Counted from the first letter of the stretch, positions 15,280 through 23,694 are shown. The stretch is 25,463 bases of DNA from Anaerolineaceae bacterium UBA6133 (GCA_002435825.1 DIVL01000033.1:1-25463), one strand, 5' to 3'. Notes: generated by a model from the letters alone, not told the origin. Made by a program: numbers and translations.

Positions 15280-16604
15280 GGCAGCCTCCATCCCGGGCGA
15301 TACCAGGCTTTGATCGAGACCGTCCTGGCAATTGGTGCCGCACCATTCGCTTCGCGCTGAAAACAATAGAAGCGCTGCAGATTGCCCGACTGCAAGTGGT
15401 GACCACTGCCAACCCGCAGATGCGTTGTCAGCTCCAACCCTCCGCTTTCGGACCAAACCGCCTGCCGCAATTGGTCATCGATCAGGCTGGCGTTTTGCTT
15501 CAGAGCCCCGATGGCGTGGTAAGCTCCAAATGTTTGCTGCGGCAGCAGAAGAAAGTAATCCAAATCAAGCCGATGCGCGCCAGTACCAACGTGGAATGCC
15601 TCCAAAACAAGCTGATGCCCCATGGCGAAGCTGCGCAGAGGCAGATCACCCCAGGGAATAGAAAGCGGTTCCATGCGCAGGCTGGCTTGCCCCAATTCCA
15701 GGTCGCTGGCAGGTCCAAGCCAGACAGGCATCCCGTCCACCAGCAGTTTCCAGCGCAGCCTTAAGTTTGTTTCGGCGGGTGGGCTAAAAAAACGCATCAA
15801 CAGCAGCAAGCCAATTCCGTGCACACGGCTGACGTCCAAAGACGTTATCGTCCAGCTTGCCAGGCTGTGCCAGGCGCTGCCGCTCCAGTCATAGCGACAA
15901 TACTCCCCCGACGAAGCGTTTGCGTCCGTCAGCACGGTTCCCCCAACGCCGCTTTCCGCTTCAAAAACCAGGTTGGGCAGAGTGCCACTCTCAGGCAGCG
16001 CCATGCTCCCCAACCAGAAATCTGCCAGGGGCTCTCCACTGGTGGTGTTCTTCACTTCCAGGCGCAGCGGGAGCTGCCAGAAGTTGCCAACCGCTTGCAG
16101 GTTGACATCAAACCAGTTGTCGTGCCCGAGTGAAGGATCGTCATGGTTGTAAAGCGTCAGCCCATTCGTTATGCCCGAGCCAGAAGTGTTGGAAAGCGGC
16201 AAGGCAACCTCATCACCATAAAAGAATCTATCGCGTTCCCACTTCAGTTCCACCCTGAAGCTGCTGCCGTCAGCTGAAAGGAGATGAGCGGGCAGGACAT
16301 GCCAGGTAAACTGTGTCAGTGGTGAAAAAAGATAAGACTGTCGCGTCTCGCTCCAGACGCGCAGGCAGAAATCCGGTCTCTGTTGGGCAGTTGACCGCAG
16401 GGATTCGAGCTGATCAGTTACCGCTTGCAATTCAAGCAGGGATCCTCTAAGGCTGACACAGGCAGTTTCTGCCAGCCTTGCGTCACTGCCCGACTGCAAT
16501 TGCCACTCACAGCCGAGCATTCCTGCCAGCATGCCTGCCCCCTGGAGCTCAAACCAATCCAGCCCCGAAGTGCTGTTCATAAATCCTATTGCAAAGGCGG
16601 TCAT
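15276..16604 (-). CDS. Virion structural protein, probable tail component
   Basis: Protein of 442 aa that I do not match to a named family. It looks beta-rich, with many Trp and aromatic residues. N-terminal residues carry FAIGFMNSTSGLDWFELQGA. A helical stretch follows (LLELQAVTDQLESLRSTAQQ), then VWSETRQSYLFSPLTQFTWH and a domain with NWFDVNLQAVGNFWQLPLRLEV, a pattern suggesting lectin-like or jelly-roll strands. Position between the head-tail connector and the last tail-type gene suggests a tail tip or fibre function. ATG 16604 shares a base with the upstream TGA (TGATG) and has GGGAG upstream; longer upstream extensions would overlap the connector gene. Function is inference from position. 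Confidence 0.6.
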   Translation of the reverse strand: MTAFAIGFMNSTSGLDWFELQGAGMLAGMLGCEWQLQSGSDARLAETACVSLRGSLLELQAVTDQLESLRSTAQQRPDFCLRVWSETRQSYLFSPLTQFTWHVLPAHLLSADGSSFRVELKWERDRFFYGDEVALPLSNTSGSGITNGLTLYNHDDPSLGHDNWFDVNLQAVGNFWQLPLRLEVKNTTSGEPLADFWLGSMALPESGTLPNLVFEAESGVGGTVLTDANASSGEYCRYDWSGSAWHSLASWTITSLDVSRVHGIGLLLLMRFFSPPAETNLRLRWKLLVDGMPVWLGPASDLELGQASLRMEPLSIPWGDLPLRSFAMGHQLVLEAFHVGTGAHRLDLDYFLLLPQQTFGAYHAIGALKQNASLIDDQLRQAVWSESGGLELTTHLRVGSGHHLQSGNLQRFYCFQREANGAAPIARTVSIKAWYRPGWRLP

Positions 16605-17029
16605 CAGCGCCAGCTCCCATTCTCCTGCCATTCCCATTGAATGTGAGAGGCACTCTGCGCGTTTTGCAGTTCCTGCAATCGCAGCCTGTCCAATTGCAAG
16701 TCGAACTGGCGCTTGAGGTGCTCCGCCCAAAGCTGAAGCTGCGCGCGGTCAGCAGAGAGATTGGTATGGCTGCTCAGATCATAGTGCAGCACCGTGCTGA
16801 TCAGGATGGCTGCCGCGCCGCTAAATAGCGCGGGCAGGCAGCTATCGGGCAGGTCGCCAGCAAGTTCACCGTCCAATCCGGTGATGGAATAGGCGTGGTT
16901 CAGGCTCAGATTGATTTCCTCCAGCGCCAACCGTACCGCTTCTTCGCGGGTTTCCTGTGGGGCTGCCAGACTATTCGGATCCAGAAATTGTGTGCCAAGT
17001 CGTTCGGTGAGGCTGCTCAGGGTGATCAT
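16604..17029 (-). CDS. Probable head-tail connector protein
   Basis: Protein of 141 aa, mostly alpha-helical (EETREEAVRLALEEINLSLN-type helices, then LQLWAEHLKRQFDLQLDRLRLQELQ). Length, helical character and position after the capsid gene and before tail-type genes fit gp6-like head completion or connector proteins; the sequence signature alone is weak. ATG 17029 overlaps the stop of the upstream 62-aa gene as ATGA and has AAGGAG upstream, which decides against the longer in-frame start at 17107. Confidence 0.5.
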   Translation of the reverse strand: MITLSSLTERLGTQFLDPNSLAAPQETREEAVRLALEEINLSLNHAYSITGLDGELAGDLPDSCLPALFSGAAAILISTVLHYDLSSHTNLSADRAQLQLWAEHLKRQFDLQLDRLRLQELQNAQSASHIQWEWQENGSWR

Positions 17030-17214
17030 AGCGTGCTCCTTTTCGGGGTTTTCGCGCGCTTTTGGCGCAGCGCGTGATAGTCTGCGGGTGAGAATTGCCG
17101 CTTCCAACCCTGGGCATCCACGATGGTCAGGCTGCCGTCCGCATGCAAGGCATACGCCAGCGCTCCGGGACCAACCAGGTCTTCAACCACTTGTTTTAAG
17201 ATATCCTCTCGCAT
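17026..17214 (-). CDS. Small virion-operon protein, function unknown
   Basis: Conceptual protein of 62 aa (MREDILKQVVEDLVGPGALA then YALHADGSLTIVDAQGWKRQ). The first half is helical, the middle looks like a short beta-hairpin with a DGSLTIVD turn, and the C-terminus is basic. GGAGG lies 4 bases before ATG, and its stop overlaps the next gene as ATGA, supporting real translation. I do not recognise the family. It begins just after a strong hairpin that separates it from the holin-like gene. Confidence 0.6.
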   Translation of the reverse strand: MREDILKQVVEDLVGPGALAYALHADGSLTIVDAQGWKRQFSPADYHALRQKRAKTPKRSTL

Positions 17215-17228
17215 AATTCCTCCAAATT

Positions 17229-17257
17229 GCCCCGCAGAGAGTGTCTCCCTGCGGGGC
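17229..17257 (-). terminator. Hairpin between holin-like gene and tail genes
   Basis: A perfect 9-bp GC-rich stem, GCCCCGCAG (17229-17237) and CTGCGGGGC (17249-17257), lies in the 56-base gap between two minus-strand genes. On the minus strand it is followed by AATTTGGAGG, with no strong T-tract. It may be a partial terminator or an mRNA processing or stability element that raises capsid-gene mRNA relative to the distal genes. Confidence 0.5.
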
Positions 17258-17270
17258 TGTTAGGTATCGT

Positions 17271-17462
17271 TTACTTGCTGGCGCGCAAGCCATCTTCCAG
17301 GGCAGTGCCCAGGATGTAGCTGACCAAGAGCGCCAGGATGCCTGCCAATTGATCCCCATCGAGCGGGAAATCAGGCTTGACAACTTTGATGATCATGAAA
17401 ACCAATCCCACCAGGGTCGCCCAAAACTTGCGTGAACTTAAGAGGGTCTTCCATTTATCCAT
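17271..17462 (-). CDS. Holin-like small membrane protein
   Basis: Protein of 63 aa with two hydrophobic segments: FWATLVGLVFMIIKVV (about 13-28) and LAGILALLVSYILGTAL (about 39-55). They are joined by a short polar loop (KPDFPLDGDQ), with charged termini. This topology and size fit class II-like holins or small phage membrane proteins that permit the muramidase to reach the wall. It starts 18 bases after the capsid gene stop, with AAAGGAG upstream of its ATG. The only lysin in the operon is the GH25 gene at 20806-21600. The holin function is inferred. Confidence 0.6.
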   Translation of the reverse strand: MDKWKTLLSSRKFWATLVGLVFMIIKVVKPDFPLDGDQLAGILALLVSYILGTALEDGLRASK

Positions 17463-17480
17463 GCGATTCTCCTTTCGAAC

Positions 17481-19427
17481 CTAAACAACGTTGCACTTGA
17501 ACAGGGGGCGGAAGTCATTGACCCAAACCGCCAGGTAATGGCGCACCTTCAGGCGATGTTCGTCATTGCTGAAGACCGCCGGAGAGAGCTCATCGCCAGC
17601 GATGAAAATTTCAGGCGCCAGCCCAAAGCGTTCCCCCACAAAAATCGCGGGTGCCACGCGCGGATCACAAGCAGCAGCCCAGTCGTTGGCATCCGTCCAT
17701 TCCGGCACCACCAGCGGTGCGGCACTGCCCTTGAGAACGTTGTCGTAGACGTAATCAGGTTCGCGTACCAGTGAACCGGTGCAAATTTCCATCGCTGCTT
17801 TTTGCTGCGCACGCCCCACCAGGATGAATTTGGGGTTGACAGCCATACGCGGACCCGTGCCGTAAAAAGTGACGGCATTCTTGATCAGCATCGGCTGGTT
17901 GTAGACTTTAGTGCTCACCAGGTCCCAGTTGGTATGGTTGAGCGCCACTGTGTCGAGGTTGGCATGCCCGCCAAGGCTCGTGACATCGGTGGTATTGAAC
18001 AACAGGCTGCCGTCTGCCAGGTAGGGACCAGTCCCGCCGTTGATCGTAAAGATCTCTGCCACCAGCCTGGAGATTTTACGCATGCCGGCAGACGCAAGCT
18101 CGCGGGCATAAGAACGCAGTTTGCGGGTCTCATCGCGGTCGATCAACTCAAGTGTGAGGGGGATGTAGCCGCCATATTTGACGAAATTGGCTGTTTCAGG
18201 CGAGTCGCCAACCTGCAATTCAGGGTAAGCTCCGCCTTCCTCGATACTCGGCAGGTCGCCGACCGTGCCGATCAAAGTCCCGCTGATCTCGTGCAGGCTG
18301 TTGAAGTGCTCCTGCACGGTGACGTCTTTCCACCAGTCATAGCCAGCCTTGCCCAGTTCCTCCCAGGTGTTCGTCACCAGCTTGTTGAGGCTGTTCTTCA
18401 CCAGACCGCTGAAGTCGCCGGTAGTTGCCAGCTGAGCGCGCTCAGGGAAATACCCACCGTGCAGGTCGTAGTCGCCGGTGGTGTTGAGGTAGAGCTCGCG
18501 GATGCCCGAAAGACGCGGCACGGAAGCTGAAACCATCTGCTTTTCACGCGGCGCGCCAAACATGTCATCCACGGCTGCCTGCAGCCGCTCCGAGGGCTCG
18601 AGCATGCCTTCGATGCGGGCTGGTCCTTGCACGCTCCTGGCGCCATCGTATTCCCCCAACATGGTGTGGGCTTCGTGCAGAGCCGCTTTGAGTTCGGCAG
18701 GCGCGAATGTGCGGTCCTGGAACTGGCTGCGGATGCGCTGCTGTATCCCGATCGGCAGGCGCGTGTTCGCCAAAGAACCCTCGAGCAGGTAAGCGCTCAT
18801 TTCTGAACGCATCGCCCGCATCTCCGAAAGCTGCTCCTGCAGCTCATGCGGGTTTGAATTGGGTTGGGCAGTGACTGTTTCTGCCTGCAGCCCGCTAAGA
18901 TCCTGATTCTGATTTGATTCCATCCTTTTTCCTCCAATTTGTAACGGTTCGATGCCAAGTTGATTGAGCGCGCGCAGGAAGATCCCTCCGCGTGCCGGGT
19001 TGTAGACCAGGTCGACAGAGTAGATCTTGAGGATCTTCTCCACCTTGCCAGCTTTACCTTTGAATAAAACATCCGCTGAGAAGCCCACCCTCACGGCCGG
19101 TTCGTCGCTCTCCTCCAGCACCTGCCTGCCAATTTCAGCGAGAACCTTCGCCGACGGACCAAAAGCGGTCAACTCCGCCCGCACACCGTTCGCGCTTTCG
19201 TCCCAACGGGTATCCCGCAGCACCCCGGCGATATCGCGCACCGAGCGGGCACTGAGGCTGTGGTCCACGAAACAATTGACGCCTTCCCAGAGTGCCAGCG
19301 ACTCGCGCAGCACTTCCGCCGGGAATTCCCATCCGTTTGCCACCCCGGCGGTGATCGCCAGGATCTCAAAACGGTCGTTAGTGACAGGGTTTACCTCCAG
19401 ATTTAAATGCTCTCTGAATTCACCCAT
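17481..19427 (-). CDS. Prohead protease-major capsid protein fusion
   Basis: Single 648-aa reading frame with three parts. Residues 1-160 resemble a prohead protease (NCFVDHSLSARSVRDIAGVL, VRVGFSADVLFKGK, YSVDLVYNPARGGIF); H56, S117 and D139 are the candidate catalytic residues. Residues about 170-300 form a charged, helical, scaffold-like delta region (HELQEQLSEMRAMRSEMSAY). From about 310 onward the sequence looks like an HK97-fold capsid subunit (TTGDFSGLVKNSLNKLV, GTVGDLPSIEEGGAY, FVKYGGYIPLTLELIDRDE, NPKFILVGRAQQKAAMEI). It would build the procapsid and mature it by self-cleavage. ATG 19427 is chosen because AAGGAG precedes it. A strong internal start at 18923 could also give the scaffold-capsid part alone. 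Confidence 0.85.
   Translation of the reverse strand: MGEFREHLNLEVNPVTNDRFEILAITAGVANGWEFPAEVLRESLALWEGVNCFVDHSLSARSVRDIAGVLRDTRWDESANGVRAELTAFGPSAKVLAEIGRQVLEESDEPAVRVGFSADVLFKGKAGKVEKILKIYSVDLVYNPARGGIFLRALNQLGIEPLQIGGKRMESNQNQDLSGLQAETVTAQPNSNPHELQEQLSEMRAMRSEMSAYLLEGSLANTRLPIGIQQRIRSQFQDRTFAPAELKAALHEAHTMLGEYDGARSVQGPARIEGMLEPSERLQAAVDDMFGAPREKQMVSASVPRLSGIRELYLNTTGDYDLHGGYFPERAQLATTGDFSGLVKNSLNKLVTNTWEELGKAGYDWWKDVTVQEHFNSLHEISGTLIGTVGDLPSIEEGGAYPELQVGDSPETANFVKYGGYIPLTLELIDRDETRKLRSYARELASAGMRKISRLVAEIFTINGGTGPYLADGSLLFNTTDVTSLGGHANLDTVALNHTNWDLVSTKVYNQPMLIKNAVTFYGTGPRMAVNPKFILVGRAQQKAAMEICTGSLVREPDYVYDNVLKGSAAPLVVPEWTDANDWAAACDPRVAPAIFVGERFGLAPEIFIAGDELSPAVFSNDEHRLKVRHYLAVWVNDFRPLFKCNVV
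18921..18935 (-). promoter_or_regulatory. Internal in-frame ribosome binding site and ATG in capsid fusion
   Basis: On the minus strand GGAGGAAAAAGGATG contains a consensus GGAGG 7 bases before an ATG (18923-18921). The ATG is in frame with the fusion and lies exactly between the protease part and the scaffold part (residue 169). Initiation here would make a 480-aa scaffold-capsid protein without protease. Confidence 0.65.
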
Positions 19428-19495
19428 TCGACTCCTTTCATGCTCTCCCTTTCCAAACAGCTCTCTTTGCCCCACGCAAAAACCCATTGCTGTGC

Positions 19496-20809
19496 TTAAC
19501 CCTGTTCGCTCTGGCTCTCTTCAACTGCCGGCAGCTGCTCGCCCATAAAGCGATAAACCAGGCGCAGCAGTTCCTCAGAGCTGATCAAGCCCTTTTCATG
19601 CAATCCCGAGGCAATTGCGGCGGCCTTCTGTCCGGCATCCGCCAATTCAGCGTTGTCGCGCGCGGAGATATCACCGCCAGAAACGGTAATTTGGGCAGTC
19701 GGATCCACGCTTGGGTCAAAATACGCGCGCCGCTCAACGACTACACGCAGCAAGTCCTGCAGGATCCAGCACATTGCCCGCTGCCGTTCGGCAAATCTGC
19801 GATAACTTGGATTTCCCGATGCCTCTGCCGTGGTTTTGGTCGAAGATTCTGGCTCAGCCAGGAAGTGCAGCGGCAGCCCCACGCCAGCCGCGATCATCTT
19901 CTTGATTGCCAGACCATCGCTCGAGGCATCCAAAGCCTCCAGCTTCGGCGCTATCACTGACCATTCCTCAGTCTCATCCGTCACCAACACCGAGCCGGGC
20001 GCCGGCGGATGAAGCGCCAGCTGCGCCTGCCGGTTCAAACGAGCGGCTTCATTGGCAAACCTCGCCCTCACCACGTAGACAAAAGCGTTGCGAAAGCGGT
20101 TCAAGCGCACCCGGTCCTCCAGCCAGGCGCTGTAGCGCGAAAGCCACTTCAGGATCGGCGCCAGGTCGCTCTCACCCCACTGAGACCCAACCGGCCGGTT
20201 GACCGCGTAGTGCATCATGACCGGGCTAAAGCCCCCGCCCTCCCCGGGTCTGTCCCTGCCTGGTTGATAAGCTGGATAAATACACTCATCGCCGTCCAAG
20301 CCAGGCTTACCCACATAGCGCAGTTCCTGTTCGATGTCCGTTTCGCTCGATTCGATCCTGGCGATATCCGCGCTCGGGATGACCCGCAAATAGCTCATAC
20401 CAGAAGCGTCGGTTGAAAGCAGCAGGAACAGATTGCCGCTGAGTATCAGTTCATCCGAAAGCTCGCCAGTTCGCAGGCTGAGTCGGTTCAGGCGATGGTC
20501 CCAAAACCGCTGCAGGAATGCCTGCGTAGCCGCGTGCGGGCTGCTCAGCACGAAACCGCCTCCTGACACATAGTTTGTGGTCAGTTCGGTGATGCGCCGC
20601 GCCAGGGGGTTGAAGCGCCAGGCGTCCATGCAATCTGCCAGCACCTTCTCGCGGTCGTAAGCCAGGCGGTCGCGCTGGCTGTCCCCTGCCTGCCAGGAAC
20701 CAATCAGCAGGGCGTTGTCGGTTTCTTCCAGGCTCAGCTGTTTCTGATGCCCTTCAGCCTGAGGTTTTACCCTCAAAAATTGCCGTATCTGCTGCGCCAG
20801 GCTGCTCAT
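19496..20809 (-). CDS. Phage portal protein
   Basis: Portal protein of 437 aa that would form the dodecameric DNA channel at one capsid vertex. Visible features fit the family: N-terminal region with NPLARRITELTTNYVSGGGF, the wing and stem with DELILSGNLFLLLSTDASGMSYLRVIPSADI, PVMMHYAVNRPVGSQWGESDLAPILKWLSRYSAWLEDRVR, and the late helix followed by LPLHFLAEPESSTKTTAEAS. It lies between the muramidase and the capsid fusion, in the expected packaging-to-head order. ATG 20809 overlaps the upstream stop as ATGA and is preceded by GGTGGAAGC. The gap to the capsid gene is 68 bases and holds that gene's ribosome binding site. Confidence 0.88.
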   Translation of the reverse strand: MSSLAQQIRQFLRVKPQAEGHQKQLSLEETDNALLIGSWQAGDSQRDRLAYDREKVLADCMDAWRFNPLARRITELTTNYVSGGGFVLSSPHAATQAFLQRFWDHRLNRLSLRTGELSDELILSGNLFLLLSTDASGMSYLRVIPSADIARIESSETDIEQELRYVGKPGLDGDECIYPAYQPGRDRPGEGGGFSPVMMHYAVNRPVGSQWGESDLAPILKWLSRYSAWLEDRVRLNRFRNAFVYVVRARFANEAARLNRQAQLALHPPAPGSVLVTDETEEWSVIAPKLEALDASSDGLAIKKMIAAGVGLPLHFLAEPESSTKTTAEASGNPSYRRFAERQRAMCWILQDLLRVVVERRAYFDPSVDPTAQITVSGGDISARDNAELADAGQKAAAIASGLHEKGLISSEELLRLVYRFMGEQLPAVEESQSEQG

Positions 20810-21600
20810 GCTTCCACCGCCTGGCACTGCAGGCATTCAGCGGCGCGCTTACCTTTGACCGGGCAAATCTCGCCATCCAGCGGGCAGATCACCCTGGCTG
20901 CATCCGTGCGCCCAAAATACGCCAAAACGTCAGCCGGCGTGCCATTCCAGCGGTCGTAGTCCATATAGTTGCCCACACCGCCAATCGCCGGACCCCGTTC
21001 GGAGGTCTGGTGGATCAGCCAGCGGTCCACACCCTTGGGCATGCGCGGTGGGCAGGGGTACTCGGGCGTGTACTGCGGGAATGGTCGCCGGTAATAATAC
21101 TGCGCCAGCCACCAGTCCAACTTTGGCAGGTCCGCCACGCGCAGGTTGGCATCCACCCACATTGCCCGCGAGTAGACAATCGGCAAGCGACCGGTTTCCT
21201 GCTCAAGCAATTCGAGACTGCTCAGCAGGGTGCTGGTGATCATCGCCCGCGTGTGCCCGTGCTCAAGTTCCACGTCCAGTACCAGCCTCACCTCGTTGAG
21301 GTTGATCCCCTCCAGGATTTTCAAGAAACTGTCCACCTGTTTCAGGGCAGGTTCTCCGGGGTAAAGCACATGGTAAGGCAGAACGCACGCTCCGAACCTC
21401 TGGACTTGTTGGTAAAAAGGGCGGAACATCGGGTCGCGATAGCCCCACGAGACGCCCGCCCGGATCGCGACAAAGTTCACCGCGGGGTCGTGGCCTGCAA
21501 CCTGCTCAAAATCAGGCATCTGTTTGAGATCAGCGCTGGCGTTGTAACGCGACAGGTCGATCCCAAAGGCAAATTCCTGGTTACGCACAAAATAACTCAT
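20806..21600 (-). CDS. GH25 muramidase (endolysin-like) with 4-Cys tail
   Basis: Glycosyl hydrolase family 25 lysozyme of 264 aa that would cleave the MurNAc-GlcNAc bond of peptidoglycan. Motifs in order: FGIDLSRYN (D15), VNFVAIRAGVSWGYRDPMF, LPYHVLYPG, LVLDVELEHG (D109 and E111, catalytic acids), IVYSRAMW, WWLAQY, and WLIHQTSERGPAIGGVG...YMDYDRWNG. After the catalytic domain four cysteines (C239, C246, C256, C259) form a zinc-ribbon-like arrangement. No signal peptide is visible, fitting a holin-dependent endolysin. The gene sits between terminase and portal, an unusual place for a lysin. TGA of the terminase and ATG share a base (TGATG), and GGAGG precedes the start. Confidence 0.9.
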   Translation of the reverse strand: MSYFVRNQEFAFGIDLSRYNASADLKQMPDFEQVAGHDPAVNFVAIRAGVSWGYRDPMFRPFYQQVQRFGACVLPYHVLYPGEPALKQVDSFLKILEGINLNEVRLVLDVELEHGHTRAMITSTLLSSLELLEQETGRLPIVYSRAMWVDANLRVADLPKLDWWLAQYYYRRPFPQYTPEYPCPPRMPKGVDRWLIHQTSERGPAIGGVGNYMDYDRWNGTPADVLAYFGRTDAARVICPLDGEICPVKGKRAAECLQCQAVEA

Positions 21601-23240
21601 CAAAAACCTCCATCCATTTCCAAAATAGGGTCGCTGGCAGGAATCAACACGGATTGTGATGGCAGATGCCAGCTTTGCTCATCCAGAACCGCAACCATCG
21701 CCGCTGAGAGCACCAGGTCATCGTGCAGCAAGCCGCCTTCAGGATCGCCCGCTCCCTCGGGCACGCTCCACCGCAACAGCCGCTCCGGTCCGGGGCTGAC
21801 TTCTGCCTGTAGACCTGCCAGCTGGCGGTAGAAAAGCGCTTGCAGGCGGTCCTGCTCGGCAGCCATCTGCCCCAAAAGCGGGTTTGTGTTCCACTGTTCG
21901 GGAGCAGTGCTCGGGGAAAAATCCTGGAAACGCCCAGTATCCACCACCGCCAGGAATCCCCACCCCAGGCGTGATTTCAACTGCCGGGTAAACTGCAGCG
22001 CGATAACACGCTGGCCCAGCTTGTCGCGCAGGAAGGACCCCACGCCCGCTCCCACGCCGCTGGCATCCACCACGATCTTTTCCGGCTGCCACAGCTCCGC
22101 CAATCGCAGCAGGCGCGCGTAAAGCGTGCTGTGCCTTTCGCCCTGCCAGACCTGGCGGTTGACCACACGGTAAATCGGCTTGCCCACCAGATCATCGCCC
22201 AGGAGCGAAAAATCCAACTCCACAACGGTTACCGCGGTCAGGTCCCGGTCGGGGTTTTCCAGCGTGGCATTCGCTCCACCCTGGCGCAAAGCTTCATCTT
22301 CGCCTGCCAGGTCGATCAGCAAGGCATAGCGTTTGCCCGGCAAGGGGGTCTCGAGGGCTGTGTGCGCGCCCTGCATCAAACCAAGCCGGGTTGGCGTAAA
22401 CAGCCCTCCTGCAAAATCGATTTCCTCGCTGAAAAACTGGCTGCGTACCATCGGGTGATTGCGCCCCATGCGCGCGATCTGCTCATCCACGAACATGCCG
22501 TAAGCCGGAACTTCCTGAGAGACCTCTTCAGCCGTGATTTGATACACCCGCCGGATGCCGTCGAGCGCTTCAACTTCCCTGGCTGCCCGAAGTTCGCGCG
22601 CCAGGAGCGTCTGAGCGCTCCAGGCTGTGCCCCAGAAGACGCGCGTGGCGTTGGTGGAGGCAGCCATGGGGGCGATTTGCTTGTCGTACTTGGCGATTTC
22701 AATATCCTGCGCTTCATCCAGCGAAAGCAGCGTGGAGGCGGTGGCGCCGACGATATTGGAGCCAGGTGCCGCCGAGAGGAAGGTGAGATGGGATTTGTGG
22801 AAGCGGTAATGGTTGCCTGCGCTTTTGTGCCAGTTGCCGCGCGTCAGAAAGTTCGCCTCCAGGGCGGTTTCAAGGCGGCGCATGGCATTCAAGCTTTGCG
22901 GTTGGTAAGTGGGCGAGAGTTTGACCATCTCGGCGCCTTCTTCCGCCAGCAGCGCCATCAGGTAGACCTCGAGCTGCGCCTGCATCAGGTTCTTGCCGGA
23001 TTGGCGCGGGAACATGACCACGATCGACAGCCCCTGGTTGTGCAGTACAGAATTCACGATCGCGTTGGCGGCTGCCTGCTGATAGGAACGCAATTTGATC
23101 CCGCCAAAAACGCGCGTAAAGTTAGTAACCCTGCGCAGGGAACGCAAAAAATCAGGCCGGCTCAGGCTCTCACCTTCCGAGAGCCGCATGCGCCAGTGGT
23201 AGCTCAGATTTGTTTTGGGAATAGCGATCGCTTCAGTCAT
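21600..23240 (-). CDS. Terminase large subunit (TerL)
   Basis: Packaging motor and nuclease of 546 aa. The ATPase domain has Walker A MFPRQSGKN (76-84), an adenine and motor region LSPTYQPQSLNAMRRLE, Walker B TLLSLDEAQDI (170-180) and a coupling-type motif FWGTAWSAQT (202-211). The C-terminal RNase H-like nuclease has ALLIDLAGED (D310) and KIVVDASGVGAG (D392). It would translocate DNA into the procapsid and cut it. Length fits the family. I use ATG 23240, preceded by GAGG and overlapping the upstream gene by 8 bases, rather than the GTG at 23252. Confidence 0.92.
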   Translation of the reverse strand: MTEAIAIPKTNLSYHWRMRLSEGESLSRPDFLRSLRRVTNFTRVFGGIKLRSYQQAAANAIVNSVLHNQGLSIVVMFPRQSGKNLMQAQLEVYLMALLAEEGAEMVKLSPTYQPQSLNAMRRLETALEANFLTRGNWHKSAGNHYRFHKSHLTFLSAAPGSNIVGATASTLLSLDEAQDIEIAKYDKQIAPMAASTNATRVFWGTAWSAQTLLARELRAAREVEALDGIRRVYQITAEEVSQEVPAYGMFVDEQIARMGRNHPMVRSQFFSEEIDFAGGLFTPTRLGLMQGAHTALETPLPGKRYALLIDLAGEDEALRQGGANATLENPDRDLTAVTVVELDFSLLGDDLVGKPIYRVVNRQVWQGERHSTLYARLLRLAELWQPEKIVVDASGVGAGVGSFLRDKLGQRVIALQFTRQLKSRLGWGFLAVVDTGRFQDFSPSTAPEQWNTNPLLGQMAAEQDRLQALFYRQLAGLQAEVSPGPERLLRWSVPEGAGDPEGGLLHDDLVLSAAMVAVLDEQSWHLPSQSVLIPASDPILEMDGGF

Positions 23241-23694
23241 GGCTGACCTCACCCATCTGACTGACCTCCTGGCTGAAATCCGTCAGGCGCTTGAGCAGCT
23301 CTTTCGATTCTTCGCTCTTTTCGGGGCCAAGCAGGATGACATTCACGCGTAGTAAGGAAGCCATGCGTGAACAGGTCAGTCCCAACAAGTCAAGTGATTT
23401 CGCCAGGTTGACCGGGTAATCTTCCTCGCCCGCACTCTCCGCGGCCCGCATAAAGCGTTTCATTGTAAGCGAAAGCATGTTGATCTCTTCGTCAAGGTCG
23501 AGCTTGGCTGATTCGGAAAGCTGCAGGCGTTCAGCCGGGCTGAAATCCGCCAGAAAGGCTTCCCGTTCAGCCAATTTGTCCTGCTGCTGGATAGTCTGCT
23601 CACTTTGCGCCTGCCGGAGTGAGCCCGCCATGTTTGGGCGGGCTTTTCCGGTTGGCTGCGTAGAAGCCTGACAAGTGGGGTTTGAGTGTCGCAT
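23233..23694 (-). CDS. First virion-operon gene, probable small terminase
   Basis: Protein of 153 aa with a Ser/Gln-rich N-terminus (first about 40 residues, probably disordered) and a helical rest (AEREAFLADFSPAERLQLSE, DLDEEINMLSLTMKRFMRAA, LAKSLDLLGLTCSRMASLLR). Position directly before the large terminase, with an 8-base overlap, and its size suggest the small terminase that recognises the packaging site. I see no clear helix-turn-helix, so the call rests on synteny. ATG 23694 has AAAGGAGG 9 bases upstream. The first 35 residues could alternatively be leader sequence if an internal ATG (MAGSLRQAQ) is used. Confidence 0.5.
   Translation of the reverse strand: MRHSNPTCQASTQPTGKARPNMAGSLRQAQSEQTIQQQDKLAEREAFLADFSPAERLQLSESAKLDLDEEINMLSLTMKRFMRAAESAGEEDYPVNLAKSLDLLGLTCSRMASLLRVNVILLGPEKSEESKELLKRLTDFSQEVSQMGEVSHD

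Noticed and set aside
22131..23246. Plus-strand ORF of 371 codons opposite the large terminase
   Set aside because: Antisense shadow of a strongly supported terminase gene; composition is rich in Arg and His with no recognisable domain.
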